Part shown: one piece after another, positions 19,769 to 30,046 of the stretch
Layout of the letters: each line of letters opens with the position of its first letter
Numbering within the stretch: the first letter of the stretch is position 1
Source: Ralstonia wenshanensis
GTDB taxonomy: Bacteria > Pseudomonadota > Gammaproteobacteria > Burkholderiales > Burkholderiaceae
DNA: 64,000 nt
Assembly: GCF_021173085.1 (NCBI RefSeq)
Contig: NZ_CP076413.1
Location: forward strand, 2,666,001 to 2,730,000
Reading direction: 5' to 3'
Notes under the pieces: generated by a model
The model's input: only the letters and a program-made list of their open reading frames with translations
Databases searched by the model: none
What the model was told of the DNA's origin: nothing
Translations under genes and position numbers: made by a program

Positions 19769-21505
19769 ATGTCGGAATCGAAACCCAAGCTGCGCTCGGC
19801 CCAATGGTTCGGCACCGCCGATAAAAACGGCTTCATGTATCGAAGCTGGATGAAGAACCAGGGCATTCCCGATCACGAATTCGACGGCCGCCCGATCATC
19901 GGCATCTGCAATACCTGGTCGGAACTGACGCCCTGCAACGCGCATTTCCGCAAGCTCGCTGAACACGTCAAGCGCGGCATTTACGAGGCGGGCGGGTTCC
20001 CGGTGGAGTTTCCGGTGTTCTCCAACGGCGAATCGAACCTGCGCCCGACCGCCATGCTCACCCGCAACCTCGCGGCCATGGATGTTGAAGAGGCGATTCG
20101 CGGCAACCCGATCGACGCGGTGGTGCTGCTCACCGGCTGCGACAAGACCACGCCCGCCCTGCTGATGGGCGCGGCGAGCTGCGACGTGCCTGCCATCGTC
20201 GTGACCGGCGGGCCGATGCTCAACGGCAAGCTCGACGGCAAGAACATCGGCTCGGGCACGGCGGTGTGGCAGCTGCACGAATCGCTCAAGGCGGGCGAGA
20301 TCGACCTGCATCACTTCCTGTCGGCGGAAGCGGGGATGTCGCGCTCGGCCGGCACGTGCAACACGATGGGCACGGCGTCCACCATGGCCTGCATGGCCGA
20401 AGCGCTCGGCACATCGCTGCCGCACAACGCGGCCATCCCGGCGGTGGACGCGCGGCGCTACGTGCTGGCGCATATGTCCGGCATCCGCATCGTCGAGATG
20501 GCGCTGCAAGGGCTGACGCTGTCCAAGATCCTCACGCGCGCCGCATTCGAAAACGCCATCCGCGTCAACGCAGCCATTGGCGGTTCGACCAACGCCGTGA
20601 TCCACCTGAAGGCGATTGCCGGGCGCATTGGCGTGCCGCTTGAGCTGGAGGACTGGTCGCGCATCGGCCGCGACACCCCGACCATCGTCGACCTGATGCC
20701 CTCGGGGCGCTTCCTGATGGAGGAGTTCTATTACGCAGGCGGTCTGCCCGCCGTGCTGCGCCGCCTTGGCGAGGCCAAGCTTCTGCCGCACCCCGATGCG
20801 CTGACGGTCAACGGCAAGACGCTGTGGGAAAACGTCAAGAACGCGCCCATCACCGACGACGAAGTCATCCGACCGCTCGCCAATCCGCTGATCGACGATG
20901 GCGGCATTCGCGTGCTGCGCGGCAATCTCGCGCCCCGTGGCGCGGTGCTCAAGCCGTCGGCGGCCAGTCCGGAGCTGCTGCGGCATCGCGGCCGTGCGGT
21001 CGTGTTCGAGAACCTGGAGCACTACAAGGAACGCATCGTCGATGAGTCCCTGGAGGTCGATGCCACCTCCGTGCTGGTGATGAAGAACTGCGGGCCGAAG
21101 GGCTATCCGGGCATGGCCGAGGTCGGCAACATGGGCCTGCCGCCCAAGCTGCTGCGCCAAGGCGTGAAGGACATGGTGCGCATTTCCGATGCGCGCATGA
21201 GCGGCACCGCCTATGGGACCGTGGTGTTGCACGTGGCGCCTGAGGCCGCTGCGGGCGGCCCGCTGGCCGCGGTGCAGGACGGCGACTGGATCGAACTCGA
21301 CTGCGAAGCCGGCACGCTGCACCTGGACATCGACGACGCCGAACTGGCGCGCCGCATGGCGGCCTATCAGGCGCCGCGCTCCCATGGCGAAAACGGTGGC
21401 TACCAGCGCCTGTACGTCAACCACGTGCTGCAAGCCGACGAGGGCTGCGACCTCGATTTCCTGGTCGGCTGCAGGGGCGCCGCCGTGCCGCGGCACTCGC
21501 ACTGA
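19769..21505 (+). CDS. IlvD/Edd-family sugar-acid dehydratase, probable L-arabonate dehydratase
   Basis: 578-residue Fe-S dehydratase. The cluster cysteines Cys56 (ELTPCNAH), Cys124 (LLTGCDKT) and Cys197 (AGTCNTMG) and the carbamylated-lysine position Lys126 match the [2Fe-2S] arabonate/xylonate dehydratase branch rather than Edd. The C-terminal substrate lid is complete. In context with the KDA dehydratase and Gfo/Idh dehydrogenase it should turn L-arabonate (possibly also D-fuconate or D-galactonate) into the 2-keto-3-deoxy acid. The ATG at 19769 opens MSESKPKLRSAQWFG; open frame continues upstream but overlaps the regulatory region. Followed by the MFS gene after 15 bp. Confidence 0.92.
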   Translation: MSESKPKLRSAQWFGTADKNGFMYRSWMKNQGIPDHEFDGRPIIGICNTWSELTPCNAHFRKLAEHVKRGIYEAGGFPVEFPVFSNGESNLRPTAMLTRNLAAMDVEEAIRGNPIDAVVLLTGCDKTTPALLMGAASCDVPAIVVTGGPMLNGKLDGKNIGSGTAVWQLHESLKAGEIDLHHFLSAEAGMSRSAGTCNTMGTASTMACMAEALGTSLPHNAAIPAVDARRYVLAHMSGIRIVEMALQGLTLSKILTRAAFENAIRVNAAIGGSTNAVIHLKAIAGRIGVPLELEDWSRIGRDTPTIVDLMPSGRFLMEEFYYAGGLPAVLRRLGEAKLLPHPDALTVNGKTLWENVKNAPITDDEVIRPLANPLIDDGGIRVLRGNLAPRGAVLKPSAASPELLRHRGRAVVFENLEHYKERIVDESLEVDATSVLVMKNCGPKGYPGMAEVGNMGLPPKLLRQGVKDMVRISDARMSGTAYGTVVLHVAPEAAAGGPLAAVQDGDWIELDCEAGTLHLDIDDAELARRMAAYQAPRSHGENGGYQRLYVNHVLQADEGCDLDFLVGCRGAAVPRHSH

Positions 21506-21520
21506 GCCAAGGAAAGACCG

Positions 21521-22846
21521 ATGGACATCTCTCAAACCGCAGGCGCCGCTCCGGCTTCGGCCGACGCCTCGCAGGAGCAGCGCATCGTCGGCATGCTCAC
21601 GCGCAAGCTGATGCCGTTCCTGGCGCTGATCTACGTGGTGGCGTATATCGATCGCTCTGTAGTCGGCTTCGCCAAACTGCACATGAATGCGGCGGTAGGC
21701 ATCGGTGACGCTGCCTACGGGTTGGGAGCTGGCCTGTTCTTCATTGGCTATTTCCTGTGCGAGGTGCCGAGCAACCTGGCACTCGAACGCTTTGGCGCAC
21801 GCCGCTGGTTCGCGCGCATTCTCTTCACGTGGGGCGTCATCACCATGGCCATGGCGCTGGTCAGCGGCCCGGTCAGCTTCTATGTGCTGCGCTTCCTGCT
21901 CGGTGCGGCGGAGGCCGGCCTGTACCCCGGCATTCTGTATTTCCTGACCAAGTGGTTTCCGATGCGCCATCGGGCGCGCATCGTCGGCTTGCTGGTGCTG
22001 GCCCAGCCCGTCGCACTCATCATCACGGGGCCGCTGGCGGGGTGGTTGCTGTCGGTGCCGGGGCCCTTCGGCATGTCGAGCTGGCAAACGCTGTTTGTGG
22101 TCAGCGGCTTGCCGGCCACGCTGCTGTGCGTGCCGACGCTGCGTATCCTGCCGGAATCCCCTGCGCACGCACGCTGGCTGCCCGCTGCGGACCGCTCGTG
22201 GATCGAGCGCGAGCTGGCCGCAGATCAGGCCGCTTATGCGCTGAAGTCGCACGGCAGCCCGCTCAAGGCACTCAAGGATGTGCGGGTGCTGTTGCTGGCG
22301 CTGCTGTTTCTGCCGTTTCCGCTGAGCATCTACGGCCTGTCGCTGTGGCTGCCGACGATCATCAAGCAGTTTGGCGTGAGTGATGTCGCCACCGGTCTGC
22401 TGTCCGCCGTGCCCTATCTGTTTGCCGTGGTGGGCTTGTACCTGGTGCCGCGCCATTCGGACCGCACGGGCGAGCGCTACTGGCACATCGCCATTCTCTC
22501 GGCGCTGGCCGCGCTCGGCATGGCGGCCAGCGCGTGGGTTCAAACGCCTGCGCTGCAACTGGGCAGCCTCTGCCTGTTCGCGTTTTCGGCCTATGCAATT
22601 CAGGCCGTGTTGTGGACGCTGCCGGGACAGTTCCTGACCGGCACGAGCGCTGCAGTCGGTATCGCAACCATCAACTCGCTGTCCAACCTGGGCGGTTACC
22701 TCGGCCCCTATGGCATGGGCATCCTCAAGAACGCCACAGGCAGCCTTTCTGCAGGTCTGTACTTCCTGGCCGCCGCGCTGGCATTTGCGGTGGTGATGAC
22801 GTTCATCGTCCGCGCTGTGCTGGGCGCACGCCAGCACCTTTCCTGA
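21521..22846 (+). CDS. MFS transporter, anion:cation symporter (sugar-acid) type
   Basis: Inner-membrane carrier of 441 residues with about twelve membrane segments. The wording VAYIDRSVVGFAKLHMN, YFLCEVPSNLALERFGARRW and FLLGAAEAGLYPGILYFLTKWFP is typical of the ACS family (GarP/GudP, tartrate, ExuT), which takes up sugar acids. A central loop of about 40 residues after helix six (TLRILPESPAHARW) is normal. The ribosome site AAGGAAAG lies just before. Being inside the operon next to an arabonate dehydratase, it may import external aldonic acids such as arabonate, in parallel with the ABC importer for the free sugar. Substrate is inferred. Confidence 0.9.
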   Translation: MDISQTAGAAPASADASQEQRIVGMLTRKLMPFLALIYVVAYIDRSVVGFAKLHMNAAVGIGDAAYGLGAGLFFIGYFLCEVPSNLALERFGARRWFARILFTWGVITMAMALVSGPVSFYVLRFLLGAAEAGLYPGILYFLTKWFPMRHRARIVGLLVLAQPVALIITGPLAGWLLSVPGPFGMSSWQTLFVVSGLPATLLCVPTLRILPESPAHARWLPAADRSWIERELAADQAAYALKSHGSPLKALKDVRVLLLALLFLPFPLSIYGLSLWLPTIIKQFGVSDVATGLLSAVPYLFAVVGLYLVPRHSDRTGERYWHIAILSALAALGMAASAWVQTPALQLGSLCLFAFSAYAIQAVLWTLPGQFLTGTSAAVGIATINSLSNLGGYLGPYGMGILKNATGSLSAGLYFLAAALAFAVVMTFIVRAVLGARQHLS

Positions 22847-22871
22847 CACCCATTCTCGACTTCACGATTTC

Positions 22872-24742
<1,871 letters not shown>

Positions 24743-24795
24743 GGCACGCCCCATTCACGTAGTGCCATAAGAGCCATTCCAACGAGGAGACAACC

Positions 24796-25800
24796 ATGCA
24801 ACGCAAACTTCGCCGGCTGACCCTATCCGCCCTGGCGGCCACCCTGTGCCTGGGGCCGCTGGCCGCCAGCCTGCCCGCCCACGCCGACGAGCCGCTCAAG
24901 ATCGGCTTCCTGGTCAAGATGCCGGAACAGGCCTGGTTCATCAACGAGCAGAAGGCCGCCACCGAGCTGGGCAAGAAGGAGGGCTTCTCGGTGGTGAACA
25001 TCGGCACGCCCGATGGCGAAAAGGTGCTGTCCGCCATCGACAACCTGGGCGCGCAAGGTGCCAAGGGCTTCGTCATCTGCGCACCGGACGTGCGCCTGGG
25101 CCCGGCTATCTCGGCACGCGCCAAGCACTACAACATGAAGTTCGTCACGGTTGACGATCAACTCGTCGACTCGTCCGGCAAGCCGCTGGCCAACGTGCCG
25201 CATCTGGGCATGTCGGCATTCAAGATCGGCAACCAGGTCGGCCAGGCCATCTCCGACGAGATGAAGCGCCGCGGCTGGAAGCCCGAGGAAGTGGGCGCGC
25301 TGCGCATCACCAACTATGAACTGCCGACTGCCAAGCTGCGCACCGACGGTGCCACGCAGACGCTGCTGGCCGGCGGCTTCAAGAAAGAGAACATCTTCGA
25401 CGCGCCGCAAAAGACCACCGACGACGCCGGTGGCTTCAATGCCGCGTCGCCGGTGCTGGCACAGCATGCGGGCATCAAGAAGTGGGTGATCTTCGCGCTC
25501 AATGAAGAGAGCGTGCTGGGCGGCGTGCGCGCCACCGAGCAGCTGCACATTCCGGCCGCCGATGTGATCGGCGTCGGCATCAACGGTGCCGGCGAGGCGT
25601 TCGCCGAATTCCAGAAGAAGGAGCCGACGGGTTTCTTCGGCACGATTGCCGTCAGCTCGACCAATCACGGCAAGGACAGCGCTGCAAACCTCGTCGATTG
25701 GATCAAGACCGGCAAGCAACCGCCGGCTGATACGCAGACCACCGGCAAGCTGATGGTGCGCAGCAACTGGCAGGAAGTCCGCAAGGAACTGGGCATTTGA
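24796..25800 (+). CDS. Periplasmic sugar-binding protein, AraF-like (arabinose cluster)
   Basis: 334-residue binding protein, same length as the one at 12137 and clearly its paralogue. Signal peptide with basic MQRKLRRLTL, hydrophobic core and cut near AHA-D (about 30). The mature start DEPLKIGFLVKMPEQAWFINE and the FVICAPDVRLGPA and FALNEESVLGG segments match AraF. An AACGAGGAGACAACC site precedes the ATG, giving strong translation. Ligand is probably L-arabinose and maybe D-galactose. Followed by the ATPase gene after 57 bp. Confidence 0.94.
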   Translation: MQRKLRRLTLSALAATLCLGPLAASLPAHADEPLKIGFLVKMPEQAWFINEQKAATELGKKEGFSVVNIGTPDGEKVLSAIDNLGAQGAKGFVICAPDVRLGPAISARAKHYNMKFVTVDDQLVDSSGKPLANVPHLGMSAFKIGNQVGQAISDEMKRRGWKPEEVGALRITNYELPTAKLRTDGATQTLLAGGFKKENIFDAPQKTTDDAGGFNAASPVLAQHAGIKKWVIFALNEESVLGGVRATEQLHIPAADVIGVGINGAGEAFAEFQKKEPTGFFGTIAVSSTNHGKDSAANLVDWIKTGKQPPADTQTTGKLMVRSNWQEVRKELGI

Positions 25801-25857
25801 TGCAACGCGCGGCGCGGGCCTGCCCCGCGCCTCTCGCGCATCTGCAAAGAGCAACCG

Positions 25858-27387
25858 ATGACAGTCCAATCACTTGATGAGAGCGGCCCGCCTGACGCTT
25901 CCGCTGGCGCGTACCTGAAGCTTGACGGCATCACCGTGCGCTTTCCTGGCGTGCTCGCGCTCGACCACGTCTCGCTCGACATCCGCCGCGGCGAGGTGCA
26001 CGGCCTGATGGGCGAGAACGGCGCGGGCAAATCGACGCTGCTCAAGGTGCTGTCGGGCGTCAACCAGCCGGAGGACGGCACGCTGTCGCTCGACGGCGTG
26101 CCGCAGCAGTTCACGAACACGCGCGCAGCCATTGCGGCGGGCATCGCCATCATCTATCAGGAACTGCACCTCGTGCCCGAACTGACGGTGGCAGAAAACC
26201 TGATGCTCGGCGCGTTGCCCAACCGCTTTGGGGTGCTCGACGAGAAGACGCTGATCGCCCGTGCGCTGCGCGAACTCGAGCGGCTGGGCGAGAAGCTCGA
26301 TCCGGCCCAACCCGTCAAGCATCTGTCGATCGGTCAGCGCCAGATGATCGAGATCGGCAAGGCGCTGATGCGCGACGCCCGCGTGATCGCGTTCGACGAG
26401 CCCACGAGTTCGCTCTCCTCCCGCGAAACCACGCAGTTGTTCCGCATCATCCGCGCGCTCAAGGCCGAGGGCCGTGCGGTCATCTACGTCACGCACCGCA
26501 TGGAGGAGGTCTACGAACTGTGCGATCGCGTGACCGTGTTCCGTGACGGCCGGCATATCGACACGTTCAACGCCGGCGCGAACCTCGACCGCGAACGGCT
26601 GATCCGTTGCATGGTCGGCCGCTCGATCCAGGACGTGTACGGCTACAAGCCCCGCCCGCTCGGCGAGGTGAAGGTCGACGTGCGCGGCCTGATGGGGCCC
26701 GGCTTGACCGAACCGGCATCGTTCCGCGCGCACGCAGGCGAAATCGTCGGCTTCTTCGGGCTGGTGGGCGCTGGGCGCTCCGAGCTGATGAAGCTGCTCT
26801 ACGGCGCGGTCAAACCCACGGCGGGCGAAGTCCACCTCAAGGGCAAGCGCGTTCAGTTCAACACGCCGCGCGATGCGGTGCGCGCAGGTGTCGCGCTCTG
26901 TCCGGAAGACCGCAAGCAGGAAGGCATCGTCTCAATTGCCTCGGTGTCCGATAACCTGAACATCAGTTGCCGGCGCCACTTCAGCCGCTTCAGCGTACTG
27001 AACAACCGGCAGGAAGCGCGCACCACCAAGTCGTTCATCGACAAGCTCGCCATCAAGACGCGCAACGGCGAAACGCCCATCGGCAAGCTGTCGGGCGGCA
27101 ATCAGCAGAAGGTGATCCTCTCGCGCTGGCTGGCGGAAGACATCGACGTCTTCCTGATGGACGAGCCCACACGCGGCATCGACGTCGGCGCCCGCAGCGA
27201 AATCTACAGCCTGCTCTACGGCCTTGCCGAGTCGGGCCGCACTGTCATCGTCGTGTCGAGCGACCTTGCCGAAGTCATCGGCGTGGCCGACCGCGTGCTC
27301 GTGATGAAGCAAGGCCGCATCGTCGGCGATCTGCCCAGAGAGCACGCCTCGCCCGACACCCTCATCAAACTCGCGCTGCCACGTTAG
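25858..27387 (+). CDS. Sugar ABC transporter ATP-binding protein, AraG-like (arabinose cluster)
   Basis: 509-residue double-domain ATPase. First domain: Walker [10 protein letters not shown], signature LSIGQRQM, Walker B AFDEPTSS. Second domain: degenerate Walker [10 protein letters not shown], signature LSGGNQQK, Walker [11 protein letters not shown]. This matches AraG/MglA/RbsA. The first 20 residues before [10 protein letters not shown] are a short extra leader. It lies between its binding protein and permease genes. Confidence 0.95.
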   Translation: MTVQSLDESGPPDASAGAYLKLDGITVRFPGVLALDHVSLDIRRGEVHGLMGENGAGKSTLLKVLSGVNQPEDGTLSLDGVPQQFTNTRAAIAAGIAIIYQELHLVPELTVAENLMLGALPNRFGVLDEKTLIARALRELERLGEKLDPAQPVKHLSIGQRQMIEIGKALMRDARVIAFDEPTSSLSSRETTQLFRIIRALKAEGRAVIYVTHRMEEVYELCDRVTVFRDGRHIDTFNAGANLDRERLIRCMVGRSIQDVYGYKPRPLGEVKVDVRGLMGPGLTEPASFRAHAGEIVGFFGLVGAGRSELMKLLYGAVKPTAGEVHLKGKRVQFNTPRDAVRAGVALCPEDRKQEGIVSIASVSDNLNISCRRHFSRFSVLNNRQEARTTKSFIDKLAIKTRNGETPIGKLSGGNQQKVILSRWLAEDIDVFLMDEPTRGIDVGARSEIYSLLYGLAESGRTVIVVSSDLAEVIGVADRVLVMKQGRIVGDLPREHASPDTLIKLALPR

Positions 27388-27420
27388 CGCGCGAATCACG
27401 CCCTCATGGAAACCGATCCT

Positions 27421-28431
27421 ATGCAAACGCCATCCACCGAATCCGTGCCGGGCGGCCCGCCATTGGCCGCCCCTGGCATCCCCAGCCGCGCAGCCCTCAC
27501 GTGGGAGCTGGTCAACCGATCGGGCATCGTCGTGGTGTTCGTCTTGCTGTTCACCGCGCTGGCGTTCACGGTGCCCGGCTTCATCAGCAGTCGCAACATC
27601 CAGGGCCTGCTGCTCTCCGTCACCCTGATCGGCTCCATCTCGGTCACGATGATGTTCGTGCTCGCCCTCGGCGAGGTGGACTTGTCCGTTGCCTCCATCG
27701 TCGCGTTTGCGGGCGTGGTGGCGTCAACGCTCATCACAGCAACACACAGTGTGGTGCTGGGCGTCGGGGCTGGCGTGCTTGCGGGCGGCCTGGTCGGGCT
27801 CGTCAACGGCGTGCTGGTGGCGCGCTACCAGATCAACTCGCTGATCGTCACGCTGGCCATGATGGAAGTCGTGCGCGGCCTCGCCTTCATCACCTCCAAC
27901 GGCGACGCGGTGATGATCTCCGAAGAGAGCTTCTTCGACCTCGGCGGCGGATCTTTCCTCGGCATCTCGTACCCGATCTGGAGCAATATCGTCGGCTTCG
28001 CGCTGTTCGGTTTCCTGCTCAAGAAGACCGTATTCGGCAAGAACGTGCTCGCCGTCGGCGGCAATGAAGAAGCGGCACTGCTTGCCGGCCTGCCGGTGAC
28101 GCGCATCAAAATCGCCGTGTTCGTCCTGCAGGGCCTGGTGACCGGCTTTGCCGGCGTGATGCTGGCCTCCCGCATGAGCCTGGGCGATCCGAAAACGTCG
28201 GTCGGGCTTGAGCTGGGCGTAATCTCGGCCTGCGTGCTGGGCGGAGTTTCGCTCACGGGCGGCGTGGCAACCGTGTCCGGTGTGCTGGTCGGCGTTCTGA
28301 TCATGGGGTCGGTGCAGAACGCGATGAGCCTGATGAACGTGCCGACGTTCTATCAGTACCTGATCCGCGGCGGCATTCTGCTGCTGGCGGTGTGGTTTGA
28401 CCGCATCCGCCGCAACAAGCGGGCAGGCTGA
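27421..28431 (+). CDS. Sugar ABC transporter permease, AraH-like (arabinose cluster)
   Basis: 336-residue inner-membrane permease of the AraH/RbsC family with about nine hydrophobic segments, e.g. ALGEVDLSVASIVAFAGVV and VLGGVSLTGGVATVSGVLVG. I chose the ATG at 27421 because GGAA lies ahead; an ATG five codons upstream (27406) is the alternative. A proline-rich leader of about 25 residues precedes the first helix. It is the last gene of the locus, ending at a strong hairpin. Confidence 0.94.
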   Translation: MQTPSTESVPGGPPLAAPGIPSRAALTWELVNRSGIVVVFVLLFTALAFTVPGFISSRNIQGLLLSVTLIGSISVTMMFVLALGEVDLSVASIVAFAGVVASTLITATHSVVLGVGAGVLAGGLVGLVNGVLVARYQINSLIVTLAMMEVVRGLAFITSNGDAVMISEESFFDLGGGSFLGISYPIWSNIVGFALFGFLLKKTVFGKNVLAVGGNEEAALLAGLPVTRIKIAVFVLQGLVTGFAGVMLASRMSLGDPKTSVGLELGVISACVLGGVSLTGGVATVSGVLVGVLIMGSVQNAMSLMNVPTFYQYLIRGGILLLAVWFDRIRRNKRAG

Positions 28432-28461
28432 CCAGCCGGCCAGCACATTCTCAAGGCAACA

Positions 28462-28487
28462 AAAAAGCCCGCATGTGCGGGCTTTTT
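28462..28487. terminator. Bidirectional rho-independent terminator
   Basis: AAAAAGCCCGCA and TGCGGGCTTTTT form a 12-bp stem with a two-base loop, closing the arabinose operon (plus) and the RNase-barstar pair (minus). Confidence 0.93.
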
Positions 28488-28522
28488 CATTTCAACGCCG
28501 ATCAATCAGCGGTCGGGCAAGT

Positions 28523-29146
28523 TCACGCAAACGAATAGAACACGCGGAACTGGACCTTGCGCTCGCCCCAGAATTCGGCCGCGTCGCGGAACACGTCCAG
28601 CAGCACTTCGCGCGCTTCCTTGTCGAACTTGGGTTGGCACGGCAGCCCCTCCAGCACGATGACAAAACCCGGCTGCGGGCCGGCCTTGTAGATCATGTCG
28701 GTCAGGCAGTCAGCCAGGGCATCGAAGTTCTTGCCGAAATGCTTCGGGAACAGGAACTCCCGCGCAATCACGTCGAGCACTTCGCTCTTGGTGGTCGCGG
28801 CCGCGCAGTTGGCGTACAGGAAATGCTGGCCCAGACTGGCCGCCGACTCGGCCAGATCCGCCACGCGAAACGCGCGGATCGACTGCACGATATTCGGACG
28901 CACCGTCTTGAACAGGTTCATGGCGTCTTCGCGAGCTCCGTCGTCGTCCGTCTGAGTATTGTCCTGCGTCATGGTGTTCTGCGGTGCGGTTTGAGGCAAC
29001 TTGGCCGCTCCCCCGACGCGTGCGCCCAGGGCTTGCATCCCGACCACACCGTCGTACAGATTTTGCGCCTTGTGCCACGCCTCGCGGGCCACGCGCTCAT
29101 CGCGTGCGGTGAGCGAGTCGTCCAGCCCAAACATGTTGGTCGTCAT
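28523..29146 (-). CDS. Barstar-family ribonuclease inhibitor with N-terminal extension
   Basis: 207-residue cytoplasmic protein. The C-terminal ~100 residues form a barstar fold: FLFPKHFGKNFDALADCLTD (131-150) aligns with the barnase-contact helix of barstar, including Asp142 and Asp146, the counterparts of barstar Asp35 and Asp39. The first ~105 residues are extra compared with the ~90-residue Bacillus barstar and carry a charged, Asp-rich linker (QTDDDGARED). The ATG overlaps the RNase stop as ATGA, so synthesis is coupled. An internal Met59 (28972) could give a shorter form, but no ribosome site precedes it. It should neutralise the adjacent RNase before export. Confidence 0.85.
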   Translation of the reverse strand: MTTNMFGLDDSLTARDERVAREAWHKAQNLYDGVVGMQALGARVGGAAKLPQTAPQNTMTQDNTQTDDDGAREDAMNLFKTVRPNIVQSIRAFRVADLAESAASLGQHFLYANCAAATTKSEVLDVIAREFLFPKHFGKNFDALADCLTDMIYKAGPQPGFVIVLEGLPCQPKFDKEAREVLLDVFRDAAEFWGERKVQFRVFYSFA

Positions 29147-29574
29147 CGCTGTATCCGTTGAAAACTGTTGTAGTGATCTTCCGTGTAGTAGCAGTCGTTC
29201 GCCGCTTGCTGATCGCCGCCACAGATGATGCGTCGGGCGCCGCGGTTACGAGCCCCCCGCGTCTTCACGGTGTACTCGTGGTAATAGCCACGCCGTTGCG
29301 CAGGCAAACGTCGCTCATAGTTGCCGAACGTGGTGCCATCCTTTGCATAGGGAAACGGGCCGCCCTGCTCAATCAGTGCCAGCGTGCGCTGCGCCTCGTT
29401 GGGCAGGTCTGCCGGGCGAATGGTTCCCACGGCGGCAGCCATGCCGGTGGTGTCCCGGGCAACCGCATTGGCCGGCAAGCCGGTTACCGACAACGCAAGC
29501 GTTACCGCCAGCGCGCCACGCGCCATCGCCTGAGATACGGAGCGGCCGATCCACGCTCCAAGTCGCTTTGTCAT
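29143..29574 (-). CDS. Secreted guanyl-specific ribonuclease (RNase Sa/barnase family)
   Basis: 143-residue precursor: basic N-terminus, hydrophobic core (ALAVTLALSVTGL) and a likely signal-peptidase site ANA-VA near 37, giving a mature enzyme of about 105 residues. It follows Streptomyces RNase Sa closely: GGPFPY at 71-76, YYHEYTV with catalytic Glu100, ARNRGARRIICGG with Arg111 and Arg115, and TEDHYNSF with catalytic His134. Cys118 and Cys128 may pair; the RNase Sa N-terminal Cys is absent. It should cleave RNA after G outside the cytoplasm. It is directly upstream of and overlaps its barstar-like inhibitor gene. Role (nutrient scavenging or competition) is not known. Confidence 0.9.
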   Translation of the reverse strand: MTKRLGAWIGRSVSQAMARGALAVTLALSVTGLPANAVARDTTGMAAAVGTIRPADLPNEAQRTLALIEQGGPFPYAKDGTTFGNYERRLPAQRRGYYHEYTVKTRGARNRGARRIICGGDQQAANDCYYTEDHYNSFQRIQR

Positions 29575-29996
29575 CAGCAGGCCCTAACGGGAGAATCGCG
29601 CCGACCGGAGCCCGGCGCAGGTCACAAGCGCAGGTGGCCGCCCAATAACGATCTGGACAGCCGGTTTGCAGCTGAAAGCGAAGCGGCTCAATGCGTGAGA
29701 GGCCTGGCAGGGAATGACAAGTCGGGCGACTGCCGAAGACTTGGGGAATCCTTCCGCCTGCAAAAACCACTCATTGCGCGCACCGAATAAGGCTAGCCGG
29801 TCAGACGTGTGTACGGAAAACCGCATTTTTGGTACCCGTCCGGCCCGGTTCGGACCTCATGTGCTCAGAAGCACCCCTTCAGCCCGTAAGGGTACGCTCA
29901 TCGATGACAACAATCAACCGACGGTGGAAGTCTGAAGGGTTTTTTGATATGGCTATTTAGTTTGCAGAAAAGTAAGCGCACGCAAACTTAATGAGT
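29575..29996. other. Gene-poor stretch between RNase gene and malic enzyme
   Basis: About 420 bp upstream of the RNase gene, presumably holding its promoter. The AGTTTGC/GCAAACT arms at 29959-29988 make a weak hairpin. Open frames here show no recognisable protein. I see no RNA gene. Confidence 0.4.
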
Positions 29997-30031
29997 AAAA
30001 AAAGGGAGCGCAGCATCGTGCGCTCCCTTTT
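29997..30031 (-). terminator. Rho-independent terminator of maeB
   Basis: AAAGGGAGCGCA (30001-30012) and TGCGCTCCCTTT (30019-30030) form a 12-bp stem; on the minus strand it runs into a T7 tract. It is 16 bp after the maeB stop. Confidence 0.93.
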
Positions 30032-30046
30032 CTGGTGCAGTGGCGA

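Noticed and set aside
19601-22849. A 1082-residue open frame on the minus strand across the dehydratase and MFS genes
   Set aside because: It is antisense to two genes with clear families, has no known domain and repetitive Arg/His/Gln-rich sequence, typical of GC-rich shadow frames.
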